From positions 152,121,741-152,185,740 of the forward strand of contig CM043945.1 in assembly GCA_014529385.2 (NCBI GenBank): a stretch of DNA of 64,000 nt, read 5' to 3'. Each line of letters opens with the position of its first letter. Within the stretch, counting starts at the first letter, position 1. Of the stretch, positions 12,131 through 24,640 are shown piece after piece. The position numbers and the translations under genes are program-made. Source of the DNA: Adiantum capillus-veneris (taxonomy: Eukaryota > Streptophyta > Polypodiopsida > Polypodiales > Pteridaceae). The notes under the pieces were generated by a model, which searched no databases, was not told the origin of the DNA, and saw only the letters and a program-made list of their open reading frames with translations.

Positions 12131-15100
12131 TCTAAGGGCCCTTTGGGATTAAGGTTAATTAGAGACCAGCCAATAGGAAGAGGGTGGTGGACACACTCTA
12201 TACCCTCAAAAAAGTAGGGGGACAAAGTAACCTTACACCTCTTAATGACCTCTTACCTAGTGAGAAGGTAAGGGAGGTGGCTAGGGGAAAGGGGGGGGGG
12301 CACCACTTTGACCTCTTTCCCCCCACTTTTTGGCCCAGATTTAAAAATACACTACAAATTTCAAATTTTCAAAAAATTCCAAATTTCAAGTTTTCCCTCC
12401 TTAAAAGGTCCCCTAACCGTTAAAAATTATTTTTGACCTCCACAAATAAAAAAACGTGCACTAAAAATTCCAAAAAATTAACTTTTTTCAAAAAAATTCA
12501 AAACATCATTTTCCACTCTCCAAAGTCTTTCCAAACCTATTCTATAGATAAAAAGTTATTTTCTCTCTCTACAAACCCTTTTCCAAGCTCTCCATGGCTG
12601 CAACAACCACATGCACCCCCTATAGTCCAACATTTTATCTATGCTAGCTTTCTCCCATCTCCAGTGTAGCACCAATTAAGCTTCTCCCCCATCTCTTCCC
12701 CTTGCCCACCACATAGTTTCACACCAAGCTAGCTTCTCTCCCTTGTCTCACCTCCATTACAACATGAAACAAGATTCTACTCCTTCTACTTTCATTCACT
12801 CACACTACATGGAAACCTCTACTCCCGAAGGTGGAAAAATCATGAGCTCACATGACTTGCATACCACAACATTAGGAGGTGTGAATAGTGCGTAGGCATT
12901 GCAAGGATTCATTTCCAACATAAAGATAGAATGGTAAGAAAACTACCCTTGTAGCTTACATTCAAAGCTTAATATCATCTCCATCTTTAAGTTTATCATG
13001 TTGGAGGGAATTAACCTCTTTATGGATTTCAATATTTAGGCTTCACACCTCATAACATTGGGTGGTGCTATTCTGTTGATGGATTTGGTGCGCCACCTAT
13101 AGTTGTCTAGCATGTGATTGAGTCTCACAATGCAAGTAAGTTGTGTTATCTATGGAGAGTCATCAAAGATTTTTCTTATAATTTATTCTTTGTATGGTTG
13201 TCATTAGTTATTAGAATGATATCATTTTGTACTTTATAACTTTGTACTCACATAATCTGTTGTTTACTTACAGAGTCAACTTGTTTTGAGAGGACATGAG
13301 CAAGCAACATGTGTAGAGATGGAAATCACCCTATTTTTGTCCCGTGAAGAACCCTTCACTACCATGTTAAAAGATTTTGATAAGAATAGTAGGATTCTTG
13401 TAGAATCTTGAACCAATAGGTACTCTCTAGGAGCTCTTCGGAAAGCCATCCCTATAATACTACTATCTTCCCTAGTGTCATAGACACACAAATACTCAAG
13501 TGTATATGAATCTGTAGATGAGGAAGACAAATCCTTGTAAGAGAAGCCTAACAGCAACAAACATTGTCTCCATTTGTTTTTATGAGGCTGGATTCCTCTA
13601 TAAATGCAATATAAATATGTATTTTTGTTAAATGGTGTCGCATTGAGTGAGAGTATTTAATTTAGATTACTGGAGTTTTATACAAATTTGAGAAATATTG
13701 TTGATTTTTATGGATATTTTGATTTTCCTCTAAGATGTTTCAAGTCTCAAGTCTTAACTATTCCACCATGAAGAAACTCATGCAATATTTTGATTTCAGA
13801 TCATTAGTGGTTATTCTTTTAAAGTGGATCATAACCTTTGTCAAGATGTCCTCATTTGGGGATGCTGAATATATATCGTTAGCAACATTTCACAAGTTGA
13901 GAAAGCTAAATTCTTGCTTTCCAACATGTTATTGCTTCCATACTATGCCTATACCAAGCTTGACTTAGAGAAATGACAACTTGAGATGGATGTGTAGATA
14001 TATAGGGGTGACTTATTATTGATTTCTGTTTCATCATACATATATTGTAAAGCCTTTGAGTTTCCACTTTTTTGAGTAGTGTTGACAAGTTTTTGGTATC
14101 AAATCTTCTTAAATATCCCTAGTCATTCGCTATTGGTAGCTATTTATTTGGTAATGCTAAAGGTCATACCAATAGCAATCACCTTGTGAACTTAATTGTT
14201 AAATTGTGGATTTGATTTTCACTATGTAGCTCATTTGGATAGAGAAAGTGTAGACATAAATTATAGATACATGCATTGTTAACATAGAAGATATTTATCA
14301 CTGGAGCCTATGTAAATTGCTAGTCAAGAAACCTTTGGTTGGATACTATAACAGTAGGGGTCACATGTGGTTTCAAATACCAAAGAAATTGCTTAACCAA
14401 AACATTCCCAAGAACACGAGGTGAACAAAAGGAAGTAAAAATTGGCTCCTTGTTTAGTTGATTTCTAACGCTTAATGTTTAGTGCACATAATTTTTGAGG
14501 CCTTTGACCTGGGGAGTTTACTAAAGTATATGTAACATAGCAGATGTGTTCAACAGAAGGGAATTTATATTCTTGTAAAGTTACAGAAACATGTGTAGGT
14601 AAGGCCTATAAGGGGTACTTTTAATCCATTGTGGTGAACGCACATGATATAGGAAAATTTTACATAGTGAATACTCCAGACATCAAACACTACACCTCTA
14701 TCTCATGGCCATACATTAAAACAAATCCCCTATTTGTCATTTTAAAGCCCCAAGGATCCTCAACAAGAGGGGTCACAATGGCCATCCAGTGACAAATAGG
14801 GACCAAGATATTTCCAAGAACAGGGGATGGACACAAGGAAGTTAAAAATGGTTGATAAGCATGATAAAAGGTTTAGGTATTTGCCATTGGGGTGGGGGCG
14901 GGGGTGGGGGGGGGGGGGGGAGAGAGAGTTTACTATGAACACATTAAACTGCCTAGTTCTATCTCATGGCCTAGTTCTATCTCATGATGCATAGCCATGA
15001 TTCAGTGGTAAGTTTTTTTTTTTAAAGTGTTGAACTTTTAGGCTGTTTTCAAGAGCTTCTAGTTTCCAATCGGCTGTGAATCTGTCTGGGCTTGTCTCAC

Positions 15101-15151
15101 GTAAATTTGTTTATCTCGCCATGCTCTTCGACCATCATATGATGCGAAAAG
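12131..15151. other. Long stretch without recognisable gene
   Basis: AT-rich sequence with scattered short frames (for example 13,276-13,560 minus and 13,735-13,968 plus), none with a family signature. A poly-G run followed by GAGAGAGAG lies near 14,895-14,928. The piece at about 14,520-14,680 resembles 23,600-23,820 (shared GTTCAACAGAAGGG, AAATTACAGAAA-type and CATAGTGAA blocks), so a dispersed repeat family is present in both places. Confidence 0.5.
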
Positions 15152-15500
15152 GTGGCCTCTGATTTGAAAGAGGAATGCCCTCAAGAAGTAGACAAGGGTA
15201 AGCTAGAGCATTGGAACACTAGATGGAGAGCTGAAAAGGAGAGGTTAAGGCGAGCATCCCACATAGACACACAGTTTGGCCTAAGCAAGAAAATGCGAAT
15301 GGCTGTCACCAGAGTAGTGGGGAGTAGCCAAGTTGGAGAACCGTTTATTGAGGAGGCTGCCATTGAGGGAACATCGGGTTCTACTGCTTCTGCTAGTCAC
15401 CTGGAGAGCAGTATATACAATTCTGAATGTAGTATGACTCTGGGCATTCCAAGTAAGTCCATTAAGAAGATCAAGAAACTTGGGTCAGGGGCTTATGGCA
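15152..15500 (+). pseudogene. Possible protein-kinase start fragment
   Basis: An open frame that may begin at a splice acceptor (AAAAG/GTGGCC) runs through a charged region and reaches KKIKKLGSGAYG, which looks like the glycine-rich ATP loop of a protein kinase (LGxGxYG). Similarity stops there and the frame runs on as antisense of a hAT transposase. This fits a kinase exon truncated by the hAT insertion. The only evidence is the short loop, so this is a weak call. Confidence 0.25.
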
Positions 15501-16592
15501 CAGGGTGGCAAGTTCAAATCAAAGGGATCAGTTTGGCATCCTACCTTCCTACTAGCAGCCCTACAATTTTTGGCATTGTCCATGATTACTTGGACAACAT
15601 TTTCTTTTCCAAGTTCCTCAACTGCGTCGCCAATGATGTCAGCTATAAAACTGCCAGAATTTATTTGACCAGAGCTATCCACAGCTTTGATAAAACATTC
15701 ACCACGAGGACATACAAGCATGATGTTGATCAATGGCCTCCTTTGAACGTTGGACCAACCATCACTAACTATGGTGTATCCAGATTGTTCTGTTGCATTT
15801 AATATTACCCTTTGAATATCTTGTTGTGTGCTTGTGTAACATTTATCCATCAGTTGGTTTCTTATATGGTGATATGCTGGAGTGGTAAATCCAGCACGAT
15901 ACTCCCCAATGCGTTTCCAAGATGACTTCCATGCATCACGGGTGACAATGGCCAATGATCCCCTAGTGAAATAGACGGCTTTAGCTAGTGCAAGTTGTGC
16001 TTCTTCTAAGGCAAGCATTTTGAAGCTCGTCTGTAAGCTAACCTGTCTACTTTTTGACGATCCTACCTGAAAGTCAGGAGATCCATGGTTTGGAGGTGTA
16101 GCTCCATCGATATGAGAGAGTTGGTTACCTGCTTTGAGTGCTTCCATTGGTGGGCGTTACACCCAATGATCCCTCGTCCTGGTTTGATCTTATCGATACC
16201 GGGGTGTGATGGTCAAAAGTAGAGAGCTTTGATCTTTTGCTCGTGGAAATTAGCTTACGAATTAAAGCTTTTAAGCGCATAGCTGCTTCTTCTGCACCTA
16301 AGCCCTTGCACTTTCCTCCTTGCATTCTGGTATTGCCACCTAGCAAATGATCCCTTATTCTTGGTGCTCCTCCAGATTTCTCTTCGCCACAAAAGTTACA
16401 TTTCTAATCTTGATACTTATTAATATTTGTGGCAAAATTCCACTGGGGTCCTAGACTTTTTCCACCTGCCTTTCGCTTGCCCTGCGAAGTGGTGCCCTAC
16501 GAAGCAGGACCTGGCATCGAGGTAGGAGGTCTCTTCAAGGAAGCCAGGCTTGAGACACCAACATCACCGCTCACATTTCCGGTGGAAGACAT
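15485..16592 (-). pseudogene. hAT-family transposase, N-terminal half (BED finger plus DUF659-like region)
   Basis: The likely start is ATG at 16,592. The first part contains a BED-type zinc finger (KCNFCGEEKSGGAPRIRDHL ... KC, about 16,400-16,300). After a frameshift near 16,140 the frame 16,147-15,485 carries the DUF659/hAT core: SDGWSNVQRRPLINIMLVC, FIKAVDSSGQ and VIMDNAKNCRAA, with conserved Asp residues of the RNase H-like catalytic fold. Two TAG stops fall at 16,497-16,499 and 16,404-16,406. The C-terminal catalytic and dimerisation parts are missing, so the gene ends at about 15,485. hAT transposases cut and paste their own element. Confidence 0.85.
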
Positions 16593-16748
16593 ACTTATTG
16601 GATGCCTGCAATACCAATAAACATAGCTGAGTATGTTATCTCTTCTTTCAAGTATTATTCAAACCAAACATTAGTGTTATAATCAATATCACACACAAGT
16701 GTAGTAGTGAAGCCTGAAGGGAATAAACCTCAATCTACTCAAACATGA

Positions 16749-17808
16749 GCAAGCAAATACAATGGTGAATCAAATATGTGATCAGTCCATCCCAAAAGTA
16801 GAGATATCGACCCAAAGATTCACCTTCCTACCTCCTTTCATGAATCAGTCCAGTCCAAAAAAGAACTAATGACCCATGATTGGAGCTCTAATCGAAATAG
16901 CAAGCAAATACAGCGGTGAATCAAACATGTGATCAATCCATCCCAAAAGTAGAGATATCGACCCAAAGATTCATCTTCCTACCTCCTTTCATGAATCAGT
17001 CCAGTCCAAAAAAGAACTAACGACCCATGATTGGAGCTCTAATCGGAATAACCAAGCAAATACAGCGGTGAATCAAACATGTGATCAGTCCATCCCAAAA
17101 GTAGAGATATCAACCCAAAGATTCACCTTTCTACCTCCTTTCATGAGTCAGTCCAGTCCAAAAAAGAACTAATGACCCATGATTGGAGCTCTAATTGAAA
17201 TAGCAAGCAAATACAGCGGTGAATCAAACATGTGATCAGTCCATCCCAAAAGTAGAGATACCGACCCAAAGATTCACCTTCCTACCTCCTTTCATGAATC
17301 AGTCCAGTCTAGAAAAGAACTAATGACCCATGATTGGAGATCTAATCGGAATAGCAAGCAACTACAGTGGTGAATCTAACATGTGACCAATCCATCCCAA
17401 AAGTAGAGATATCGACCCAAAGATTCACCTTTCTACCTCCTTTCATGAATCACTCCAGTCCAAAAAAGAACTAATGACCCATGATTGGATCTCTAATCGG
17501 AATGGCAAGCAAATACAACGGTGAATCAAACATGTGATCACTCCATCCCAAAAGTAGAGATATCGACCCAAAGATTCATCTTTCTATCTCTTTTCAAGAA
17601 TTAGTTCAGTCCAAAAAAGAACTAATGACCCATGATAGAAGTTCTAATCAATATAGCAATCAATTAGCAAATATAACGGTGAACCAAACATGAGATCAGT
17701 CCATCCCAAATGTAGAGATACCGACCCAAAGATTCACCTTTCTAACTCCTTTCAAGAATCAGTTCAGTCCAAAAAAGAACTAATGATCCATGATCAGAGT
17801 TACATTAA
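16749..17808. repeat. 151-bp satellite, about 7 tandem units
   Basis: Units recognised by GCAAGCAAATAC start at 16,749, 16,900, 17,052, 17,203, 17,354 and 17,505, with a diverged one near 17,656. Spacing is 151-152 bp. Each unit holds CAGTCCATCCCAAAAGTAGA, GACCCAAAGATTCA and GAACTAATGACCCATGATTG. The last unit is the most diverged, and the array ends in an AT-rich run near 17,815. No ORF or microsatellite is involved. Confidence 0.92.
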
Positions 17809-17906
17809 GTTTTAATTTTTTTTTAAGACTATTCATTTTTTTTCCTTTAGTTTTTCTTCTAAATTTTAAAGGATGACCAAATTTAGAGGAAGAGGTGATG
17901 TGATGT

Positions 17907-17996
17907 GATGTCTATAAAAGGGTTATATAGAGCCGCCAAATATGGAGGGGGTACACGACGGGCCCGGCGGGATTCTTGCTTGTCCCGCCGGGCCCG
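17907..17996. promoter_or_regulatory. TATA-like box followed by a GC-rich perfect hairpin
   Basis: A TATA-like string TCTATAAAAGGG (about 17,910) lies some 45 bp before a perfect inverted repeat. The arms are CGGGCCCGGCGGGA (17,959-17,972) and TCCCGCCGGGCCCG (17,983-17,996), with a 10-base loop. Further CCGCCGG blocks follow to 18,050. The surroundings are AT-rich, so the element stands out. It could be a transcription-start region of a lost retroelement LTR or the end of one; no gene follows. Confidence 0.4.
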
Positions 17997-18059
17997 CCGG
18001 GTTTCATATTAAACCCGCTTGGCCTATCGGTATTGTTGGTTGTCCCGCCGGTTCTACGT

Positions 18060-19202
18060 TTTCTATCGGTTTTCGTAGGTCATGACATTAGATATGTTAT
18101 TAACATGAAAAAAATAGTGATAATAACAACAATAATTAACATTTAACAAAATGCATCATCGCATAATTACAATCCTAGGTAGCAAGCTCAAGATGTGCTG
18201 GGCTGAAATTGAGAGAAAGTTTTCCTTAAGGAGATGGCTAGGAGGTTTGGTGATGGCTTGATAGAGTGGCTTGATTATGGAGATTGCTTGAGCGCTTGCT
18301 TGATGGTTTTCTTGATGCCCAAGTGAGGGGCAAGAGGCTCTATTTATAGGTGAAGTTGCCTCTTGAAGAAGATATTTGCTTAGAAATATCCAAGGGATTT
18401 GTTTGACAAGTGTCTCTCTTTTCAAAATATCTCGAAATTATCTTCAAAGTTTCTAGATATTTCTCTTCAAGAAATATCTAGAGGTTTTTCTATATCTTTG
18501 TCTTCAAGAAATATATAGAGGTTCTTCTAGATCTTTCTCCAAATATCTTCTCCTTGCCGCCATATGTCAAGAGTTGTTGAGCTATGGTGGGAACATGTGC
18601 ATAAAGTAGCTTCATAAGAAATTGAGAGAGAGCTTGGCATACATCATGGATGAAATCTAGGTCCATAATCACTCCAAAGTGCACCTACTATGTGTAGAAT
18701 GACACCTCATTGGATATACTATGACTAAGGCCACTTTTGGCCATGCTATATATGTCATATGCCACCTAGGATGCCTAGTAGATAGGAGGTATGTTTTATA
18801 GGCTCATTTCATCATGGCTCCAAGAAGAGGTTCACAAAGAATCTCGGGATTGAAGCCCATTCCCAACAAGAGTGACACGTCAGACTTCGACTAGCTTTTT
18901 GCATGCTAAATGGAAAATGCATATACTTATGCACACTTAAGGTATACACATAAAATCCATAATATTGTAGGGCTTAGCTTCCGTTCCCACCATGCACGCT
19001 CGGGGGACTCACTATGCGTTTCCCGTACGATACCGCGTGAGTGTACAAGAGGGGGGTTTTTCAAATTTGTCCATAAGCGTATACAATAGGGGTAGCCCCT
19101 AATTATTTCATACTCATACAGTATACATAAGGGAGGGGCAGGGAGCGGGGGAGATACATAGGGGGTACATACAACTACCTTGGCCACTTAAATACAATGG
19201 TT

Positions 19203-19274
<72 letters not shown>

Positions 19275-20268
19275 TTTATAGTTTCCATTATGATGTTGAC
19301 AGCTTTGACAGGTCATGTCAAGGTGTCTGCATGCTCGAAGTGTTGCAAGGAGATAGCTTATATGGAGAGTTGCTTGACGCCATATAAAGTAGTAGGGATT
19401 CCTGCCTCCCTGCTTGGGATGCTTGCCATCTTGTCCACTATCTCCTCTGCTACACTTGCCTCCAGTTGTCACATGGTCATCTTGCCACTAGCTAGGCTGA
19501 AGCTTCTCCTCTTTGTGTGATGGAGCAAATATGTCCCCTTAATTTGTTTGCAAAACAAAAATCCCAAGTTGAAATGTAACACAACGACGATGAAGAGAGT
19601 GAAGAAGATGCTACTATGGGGGGAAGGACAAGGAGGTGGATAGAGTGAGAAGGTGTCATAAGCTCTTTGCTTCACATCCTTAGATAGAACAAGTTAGATT
19701 ACTATAGGATACTATAGGATAGGCACTATCCATAGTAGGCCAACAAGACGCTTGGTTGGCACGTGGCTCACTAGTGTCCAATCAGTTTGCTAAATAGTAA
19801 TGGTAGACTTGTTTTCATCTCTACTCCAAAGAAGTTGTAGTTTGTTAATGATTTGTTTTTTCATTGCTAAGCCCAAAGAAAAGCCTTTTTAATCTTCAAG
19901 GTATGCCTTTTCTTTCCTACTAGGGGGTCTTTCCACAATCAATTGGATGCAATCTATCCACAATCCTCTTCCTCTTCAACTAGGTCTTTTTATTTAAGCA
20001 CAATTCTCAAGGCTCACACTCATGCACCTAGTCAATATTGAGCTCACGACCTCAATCACGAGGCTATATGTCATGTGCTTCTAAATTGTCATGTTACTAG
20101 TATACATAAAATAGTGGGTCATTACATTCCGTACGAAATCCGTATGAGGGGGGATGGCTCATTGTGAGAACGTCCATATCTTGTCCGTATGTAGGGGGCT
20201 AGGTCAGCATGTAAGATATCGTATATAGGGGGGTTTCTCTAATTTGGATGCATTAGGTGACATCCCCC
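18060..20268. other. Intergenic stretch with a long (GA)n tract
   Basis: No gene recognised. The tract (GA)33 lies at about 19,206-19,272. Near 18,430-18,560 are imperfect repeats of CTTCAAGAAATATCTAGAGG. Two separated pieces with GTAC/CGTAT-rich sequence and GGGGGGTTT...AATTTG blocks (about 19,020-19,160 and 20,130-20,250) resemble each other and may be one dispersed repeat. Confidence 0.5.
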
Positions 20269-20328
20269 CATTACTAATAGTGACTGGATGGGGAAAAATA
20301 CCCTATGTGGGATTCACTATTAGTAATG
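20269..20328. repeat. Perfect 15-bp inverted repeat with 30-base loop
   Basis: Arms CATTACTAATAGTGA (20,269-20,283) and TCACTATTAGTAATG (20,314-20,328) are perfect complements. The right arm coincides with the point where similarity of the neighbouring copia gag fragment ends. It could be a short hairpin transposon end or a repair scar. Confidence 0.7.
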
Positions 20329-20790
20329 ACAACGCATCAACGCAATTTTAGCCTCATTGTGGCTTGCATAAAGACTTGCTAGAATATCCCAAGCTTGTTT
20401 TGAAGATTTGGCTGAACAAATGTGATAAGTAATGGTGCGCTTCATAGACAAAACAATCAATGCATGAGCTTGCGCATCCTTTACATCCCATCGAGCTTGT
20501 TCTACTGTAGGCAAAACAACTCTAATAGCAGCAATCTTTGTTGCAGCAAGACATGTAGCATCCTTAGCATTGCCTACATACTCAAAACTAGGACGTACAT
20601 CAATGCCCTGCACAATATTCTAGATGCCCTTTGACACAAGAACATGTTGAATCATGTAATCCCACATATGGTATTTTTCCCCATCCAATCTGTTCTTAGC
20701 AGTAAACATCTTGAACACATCTGTGTTGTTGTTAGCCATGGAAAATGTCTGCACCTAATGTGAAATTGCCCAAAATGAGGAGGTGAAATA
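20329..20790 (-). pseudogene. copia gag fragment, second copy of the 1-3.4 kb family
   Basis: The minus strand starts ATG at 20,739 (MANNNTDVFKMF) and has the same layout as the gag at 1912-2814: a 39-codon block, a TAG at codon 40 (20,620-20,622), then NIVQGIDVRPSFEYVG, ARWDVKDAQAHALI and SSKQAWDILASLYASHNEAK. Similarity stops at about 20,335, inside gag. About 30 bp of the leader upstream of the start is also shared (CCCAAAATGAGGAG against CCCGAAATGAGGAG on the plus strand). It is a truncated, non-functional copy. Confidence 0.85.
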
Positions 20791-23448
20791 TAACATGTAT
20801 GTATGTCTTTATTGTGGGAATGTATGCTCATGCACAACTCTTATTATCTTGAAATGCAACTTTTATTAAAAAAAGTACCATTTCTAACTGATTTTGATTC
20901 AAAACCTTATTTTGAAGTATTAAGAGCAAACAACATATCTGCCATAGTCTCGAAGTAGCCTATCAAATCAACTCAAGAACCTCAAAACCAAACTAGATTC
21001 CAAGTAGCAATATGATATGCATATCATACCACGTAAAAATCCTCCAACCACCATAATGCCATGTCCAAGTCATGTGGTCACCATGTACATAAAACATGCA
21101 AATCAAAACATCAAAATTAAATGTCTAAACAGAGCATATGTACCTATTCATGCCCAACTTTATGGAGAATATCATTGTCCATAATATCGATGAAACTCAC
21201 CTTAAATTTAATTTGTTGGATGACAAGAATTCCCTAATGATGCATTTGTTCAAAACACTCAAGAGCTTGTTAGCCTTGCCCAACTTGAGTACACTTTGTT
21301 TTCAAAGCATTATAGAAGAATTTTAGGAGATGGGAGCTTCTCTAGGACACTTTCCATTGATGGATGTTAGTTTTCATGTTATTCAATCAAAAGAATTATA
21401 CCCTCTATTAAATCTTCCATATGAATTTTATGATCACTATATATGGTGTAAGTGTGGCATCTCAAACCTTGATCATCTAGCATGGTGGTTATTATAGTAT
21501 TTGATTTAGTGGATAGCCTTTGTTGATTGAATCCACAATTCAAGTTCATGCAATAGAGGATGTTGGTTATATGAAGAGAAGAAGGAATGTAAGCAAATGG
21601 ATATTGATGGGAATTCATCCTTGCAAGTAATCTGAGTGAATATCATGCTTAGTATTTGTTTCAAAAATAGGGGACATCATTCAATTGAGAGTTTGAAGTC
21701 AAAGGGGAAGGGAGGTTAGGAATCAAGAGGGAGGAGAGAGCTAGCACAAGGTGGAGGTATGAGGGACAAAATTTCATTGTGCAAAGAAGACATGTCTCGG
21801 CTCTACTCATGTGTATATGGTCAAAGATCAATACTGAATGTTTTTGTAAACTATAAGGTGTAAAATGGGCATCAAATGTTCTAAAGGGACATGATGAATG
21901 CATGGAAATTTTTTAAGTATAGCTATGATATTTGGGAGTTTGACATGAAGTATTTCTCTTGTTGTTGTTTATAGAAAGATGAATGCCATGAGCAACATGT
22001 TTTGGAGATGGCATATGCTATGGAAAGGGGTCATTAACAGATGGAGGGAAAATTTGTTGATTCCTAAAGAGGTTGCTGGTCTTGTATTTCCAAGTAGTCA
22101 AGGGAGAGCAAAAGCTAAACAATATTCAACCTCTAGAAGCAGCATTTCCACAACTCATGTACAAATTAGGGAGGAGGCTGTGTGATGTAATTTTTCACTT
22201 TTATATTCTTATATGGTGTCTTCCATAAACAAATATTACACCAAACATGTTGAGGTGTCTCAAAGGCATAGGTAGCTAGCTATACAAAACTACAATACAC
22301 ACAAGAATTGGTTGACTAATTTACCAAAATGAAAAAGAGCCTGTGGGCCTCAACCGTCTTCAAATATAGTCTTGCGTAGCAAAGGTCACAACAATTGGCA
22401 TGCATGTCCATAAGAGTATTTACCTAGAACCGTATTATGATGCTTCAACAACTCTTGCATTAAGATCCATCAATAGAACTCACCCTCCACTATCAATCAT
22501 AACATAAAATAGGCAATCCACCTAAAAATCTCATCATGGATATGCACTCCCTTGTCAATGATGAATACCTATCAAAGCATTACGCAAAGATAAGGGCTAG
22601 CAAGCCTTTACCATTGAAAGCAGTCCATATCTTCCTAGACATACCCTTGCTAGGCATATCCAACAATCAGTGTGTGTAAAGAGACAGCATCCCAGAGACA
22701 AATGTACACTTACATAAAAATAACATGTATATAAAATAATGCTTGTATAAAAAAATCTTTGATAAGAGCAGTAGGTGAAGGAGGCTTGAGCAAGGAGTGC
22801 AAAGTAGAATCATCATTTATTTTTCCTAATGCCACATGACTATAAGATGCAAGCATCACCATGTAAGTCCTTAGTTTCTAAAATCACTAGAGTATAAGAT
22901 GAAATCATGAAGTAAAAGCTTCTTGATGCAGTCAAGGCAAATATCAACAATCTCCTTTCCAATGGCATAATGGTCATGGGAAAAGTTGTTTGAAGTATCC
23001 TCTTAGCCACCAATGAGCTACTGAGAAGATGAAAGTGCTATACAAAATTAATATATACCTGTCAGGACTTTATCATCACAATGGGATCCAAATTGACAAG
23101 CAAACCTTGAGGAACAGACCTTGTCTCACTGAAGAAGGAAAATTAATAAATTCACCTCTAGTTTAATAATAACCTGGCAACATATGTAGGGAACCTAGGT
23201 CCCAACAAACCAAAGGCTTCATTAGTAGGGGAGGGAATCTGGGAGTTGATTTTTCCTTGAGTGAACTCAGCCATAGTTGGGGGCAAAGAAACTATTTATG
23301 TGTGATTTTGATACAGTAAATGAGTTCTTCATCATTTAGTATTGATTCCTACTACCTCATGACAGTGGGCTCTCTTTGATGGAGTGATGGTTGATTGCAA
23401 GGAAGTGAACAATGCAGAATGGGGGCAATGGTAGTCTCATGTAAATCC
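20791..23448. other. Long stretch without recognisable gene
   Basis: AT-rich sequence. The short frames (for example 21,138-21,326 plus, 21,379-21,618 minus and 21,979-22,185 plus) carry no domain I recognise. No microsatellite longer than about 15 bases and no element ends were seen. Confidence 0.5.
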
Positions 23449-24640
23449 GAGCTCCAAGGTTTGGGATGTGTCAGGCCAGGATGAGAGGAAGGAATGTTTT
23501 ATGTTTGTGAAGCTGAATTTTCTGAAACAATGCCTGTAGGCAAATGTCTTGAAAAGAAAAGGGAGGGTTGGAGCCCGGGGAGGTCACCTAATAAAAATGT
23601 AACCTATCACGTGAGTTCAACAGAAGGGTATTTAAAGTTCTTGAAAATTACAGAAATATATATACAAAAGGGAATTATTTTTTCAAATTTGAAAAAAACT
23701 TACAGATTTTAAAAGAAAAGGGTACATTATATTCTTAACAAAATTCACAGATAAGGGTTTCTACAAACATGTCTTGAATGCACGTGCTATGGTAGTTTTA
23801 CACATAGTGAACCCCCCAAGGGTTTGGAGCCTGCCCATCAACAGGCTCCAATCGCTCCCCATCCCCCCCCCCCCCCCCCCCCGAGAGAGAGAGAGAGAGA
23901 GCGACTGGCTTGTACTAGGAGTTGTTGCATACGCAAGAGATGGAGTGGCAGCAAGGTCTCATGCTTGGAGGCTCGTCTAAATTTGAGCTCCAATGTTTGG
24001 GACGTGTCCAGGCTGGAGGAGAGTTTTAAATTCAAAAGGGAATCTATCCTAAATGGAATGTTGTATGTTTGTGAAATTGAATTTTGGGAAAATTACCAAA
24101 ATATCCCTCTAATTTGTGGATATTCCCAAAATGTCTCTCAAATTTTATAAATTCCCAAAATATCCTTGTATCTATTTTGGTTTGATTGTTCAAGATTTTA
24201 TAATCTTTATCAATTGAGATCCGTTTTTTAGTGCTTAGCATGTAATTTATCACACACTATCTCACAAAAAGGACAATTATGTCTAGAAATAGGGAAGTAA
24301 TTCATGTCCGTAGCCTGCATAACCAACTCAAATTCTAGTGTTAGCATCTTGTATGGTAACCAGCCTTCTTATAAAAAACTACAATTGTTTTTCTTTCGAG
24401 AAATTTGATATCACAACTAAGGGAGTTTTAAGAATTCTGGAAAATTTGAAGGGCATTTTGGGAATTTATGACAAAATACTAGGGGAATTTTTTTTAAAAA
24501 AAAGGAAATTTGAAGGGTATTATGGAAATTTTCACAAATTAGAGGGGCATTTTGATAATTTTCCCTTTAATTATTCCTTAACATTACTGCAGGTAAATGT
24601 CTCAAGAAAAAGGGGAGGGTTGGAGCCTCCCCATCGTCCG
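23449..24640. repeat. Local duplication, second copy interrupted by a MITE
   Basis: The block at 23,449-23,580 (GAGCTCCAAGGTTTGGGA, then GGAATGTTTTATGTTTGTGA, then GGAGGGTTGGAGCC) recurs at 23,981-24,640 (GAGCTCCAATGTTTGGGA, GGAATGTTGTATGTTTGTGA, GGAGGGTTGGAGCC). In the second copy a 480-bp element sits between GAATTTT and CCTTAACATTAC. A related unit, (GA)n followed by GGCTTGTACTAGGAGTTGT, appears at 23,883-23,926 and 24,735-24,811. Confidence 0.75.
24086..24565. mobile_element. MITE-like element with 33-bp TIRs, family 'GGGAAAATTA', copy 2
   Basis: Left terminus 24,086-24,118 begins GGGAAAATTACCAAAAT. Right terminus 24,533-24,565 read in reverse begins GGGAAAATTATCAAAAT. The two match at 30 of 33 positions. 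The element is 480 bp and non-coding. The uninterrupted duplicate at 23,484-23,580 shows the empty site, so both ends are supported by an internal comparison. No clean target-site duplication is visible (AATTTT on the left, TAATTATT on the right). Confidence 0.8.

Noticed and set aside
13276-13560. 94-codon minus-strand frame as a gene
   Set aside because: No recognisable domain, no intron-exon support and no neighbour that explains it.
16749-17808. CRISPR-like array
   Set aside because: The units are 151 bp and similar over their whole length with no unique spacers, in a plant nuclear context. It is a satellite.
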